From Nautiliaceae bacterium (GTDB taxonomy: Bacteria > Campylobacterota > Campylobacteria > Campylobacterales > Nautiliaceae): a DNA stretch of 64,000 nucleotides. The stretch spans positions 1-64,000 of the forward strand of contig JAMOTL010000090.1 in the NCBI GenBank assembly GCA_027062285.1, written 5' to 3'. The notes under the pieces are model-generated. The model was not told the origin of the DNA. It did no database searches and was given only the letters and a program-made list of their open reading frames with translations. Both the position numbers and the translations under genes were made by a program. Positions within the stretch are counted from its first letter, which is position 1, and each line of letters starts with the position of its first letter. Below, piece by piece: positions 62,934 to 64,000 of the stretch.

Positions 62934-63714
62934 GAGGATAATTACCTGCGATAACATAGAAGAAAAATTTGAAATGTTTTATGACATGTATTCAAATCTT
63001 AAAGATTATGATTTTGCCTCCCAAAAGAATCCCAAAGTTTTTGAAAAACCAAGCTATGCTTCTTTTTGTAAAATAGTCCCTCCGGCAAAAGTACCAAGAA
63101 GAAGAGGTTTTGATACGCCTGAAAAAAAAGCCGTATTGCTTCACGCAATAGTACATATTGAATATTCAGCCATAGATTTGGCCTTAGATGCGGCTTATAG
63201 ATTTAGAAACCTTCCAAAAGAATACTACTATGACTGGCTTGAAGTCGCAGAGGATGAAATAAGGCATTTTAAAATGATGAATGATCTTTTAGAAAAAACA
63301 GGCTACAAATACGGGGATTTTTCCGTACATAATTCACTGTTTGAAGCTTCCTTAAAAACTCAGGACCTCCTAAGCCGTATGGCCGTTATTCCAAGATGGT
63401 ACGAAGCAAACGGCCTTGACGCAAACGAAAAAATTATCAATAAACTCTCCCGCTTTAACGACTCTTTTGCCAATGAAGTAATAGAAGGATTAAAAATTAT
63501 TCTAAAAGAAGAGATTCCTCATGTCAGTAAAGGGGATAAATGGTTTAAATTCGAATGTAAAAACAAAAACTTAGACCCGGTTGAAACATATTTTAAAATT
63601 ATCGATAATTTCTTTAAAGACTGGAAGAAAAAAGATTTAAACGTAGCTGCAAGGCTTAAAGCCGGATTTACGTGTAAGGAGCTTAAAATATTAAACGAAA
63701 GAGTGGAATGTTAG
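62914..63714 (+). CDS. DUF455 ferritin-like protein
   Basis: This 266-residue protein belongs to DUF455, whose fold is ferritin-like with two carboxylate-rich helices. Visible family stretches are PRRRGFDTPEKKAVLLHAIVHIEYSAIDLALD (short cue HAIVHIEYSAIDLALDA), EVAEDEIRHFKMM and IPHVSKGDKWF. The Glu/His pairs in HIEYSAID, AEDEIRHF and EEIPHV could hold a di-iron or other metal site. The enzymatic role is unknown, although related proteins include tRNA-hydroxylating enzymes of the MiaE group. It overlaps the response regulator gene by 20 bases. Confidence 0.88.
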   Translation: MFYQTLERIITCDNIEEKFEMFYDMYSNLKDYDFASQKNPKVFEKPSYASFCKIVPPAKVPRRRGFDTPEKKAVLLHAIVHIEYSAIDLALDAAYRFRNLPKEYYYDWLEVAEDEIRHFKMMNDLLEKTGYKYGDFSVHNSLFEASLKTQDLLSRMAVIPRWYEANGLDANEKIINKLSRFNDSFANEVIEGLKIILKEEIPHVSKGDKWFKFECKNKNLDPVETYFKIIDNFFKDWKKKDLNVAARLKAGFTCKELKILNERVEC

Positions 63715-63977
63715 TTAAAACACTCCACTCTTTGTCCATTTTCAAATTCTACTCTTGTAGGTTTAAAGTATAATTTTAAATTCTCGGGCTTTTCATCTTT
63801 TAAATATTTTTCCAATTCACCTGAAACAATATGTTTTTTCTTGATTGTTATTACTTCTCCCGGTTTTATATTCATCTTTCTTTCTATAAAATCCTGTAAA
63901 ATTTTTACTCTGTCTTTATCTTCAGCATATAAAGAACCTCTGATAAAAGTAACGGTAGCCGGGTAGTTGTTTTTCAT
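63711..63977 (-). CDS. small protein of unknown function
   Basis: This is an 88-residue soluble protein: MKNNYPATVTFIRGSLYAED, a helix (KVILQDFIERKM-like, residues 22-36), a basic stretch KKKHIVSGELEKYL and a final strand RVEFENGQRVECFN. I do not recognise a family. The 5' end is only 23 bases from the window edge, so the ribosome site is visible only in part and operon context is unknown. Its stop overlaps the end of the convergent DUF455 gene by four bases. Confidence 0.6.
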   Translation of the reverse strand: MKNNYPATVTFIRGSLYAEDKDRVKILQDFIERKMNIKPGEVITIKKKHIVSGELEKYLKDEKPENLKLYFKPTRVEFENGQRVECFN

Positions 63978-64000
63978 TTTTATAGTTAAAGTATAATACG

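Overview
The window is an AT-rich, densely packed bacterial chromosome segment. The gene content points to a Campylobacterota (former Epsilonproteobacteria) genome, and the gene set and families look most like the thermophilic, vent-dwelling Nautiliales. Indicators are an LPP20-family protein, a glutamyl-tRNA synthetase of the short epsilonproteobacterial type, an FlgR-like NtrC regulator without a DNA-binding domain, a split CetA/CetB-like chemoreceptor pair, and a tmRNA whose tag resembles Campylobacter and Helicobacter tags. The genus assignment is inference. No phage, insertion sequence, CRISPR array or rRNA operon was seen.

Layout. 1-3.6 kb: end of dtd, a DUF2914 protein, a decayed ORF, and a grpE-dnaK heat-shock operon with a consensus promoter and an inverted-repeat operator but no hrcA. 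3.6-8.4 kb: an AI-2E-family permease, ruvB, an OLD-like ATPase/TOPRIM gene wedged between panB and ruvB, and panB divergent from trpA. 9.2-11.9 kb: tmRNA followed by a gene graveyard holding an unidentified ORF, an Excalibur-domain protein, a short-chain dehydrogenase fragment and nhaA, all broken by stops or frameshifts. 11.9-31 kb: a CorA-like transporter, asnB, a strongly promoted 356-residue protein with an internal duplication, a radical SAM protein, asd, an FlgR-like regulator, gyrA, a lytic transglycosylase, gltX and a bipartite energy-taxis receptor operon. 31-41 kb: clpB divergent from ctpA, then a long plus-strand run with purC-purS-purQ, an M23 peptidase, plsC, crcB and mtfA.

40.9-64 kb: a tRNA cluster (Lys, Glu, Val, Asp), a MIP18-like protein, a second AI-2E permease, lepA, a yfdX-family stress protein, a diguanylate cyclase, thrS-infC, a tRNA-Val(GAC) with an unusual anticodon loop overlapping lspA, glmM, rpsT, prfA, two histidine kinase/response regulator pairs, a sirtuin, moaA, a large lipoprotein and a DUF455 protein.

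Most genes are housekeeping. The parts that merit a second look are regulatory or structural: a 20-bp promoter box shared by clpB and yfdX, the grpE operator, the C33 tRNA, the tRNA/lspA overlap, the cluster of recent pseudogenes beside tmRNA, the CetAB-like operon with a fused CZB domain, and the lone OLD-like ATPase. I did not find a clear multi-gene undescribed system.
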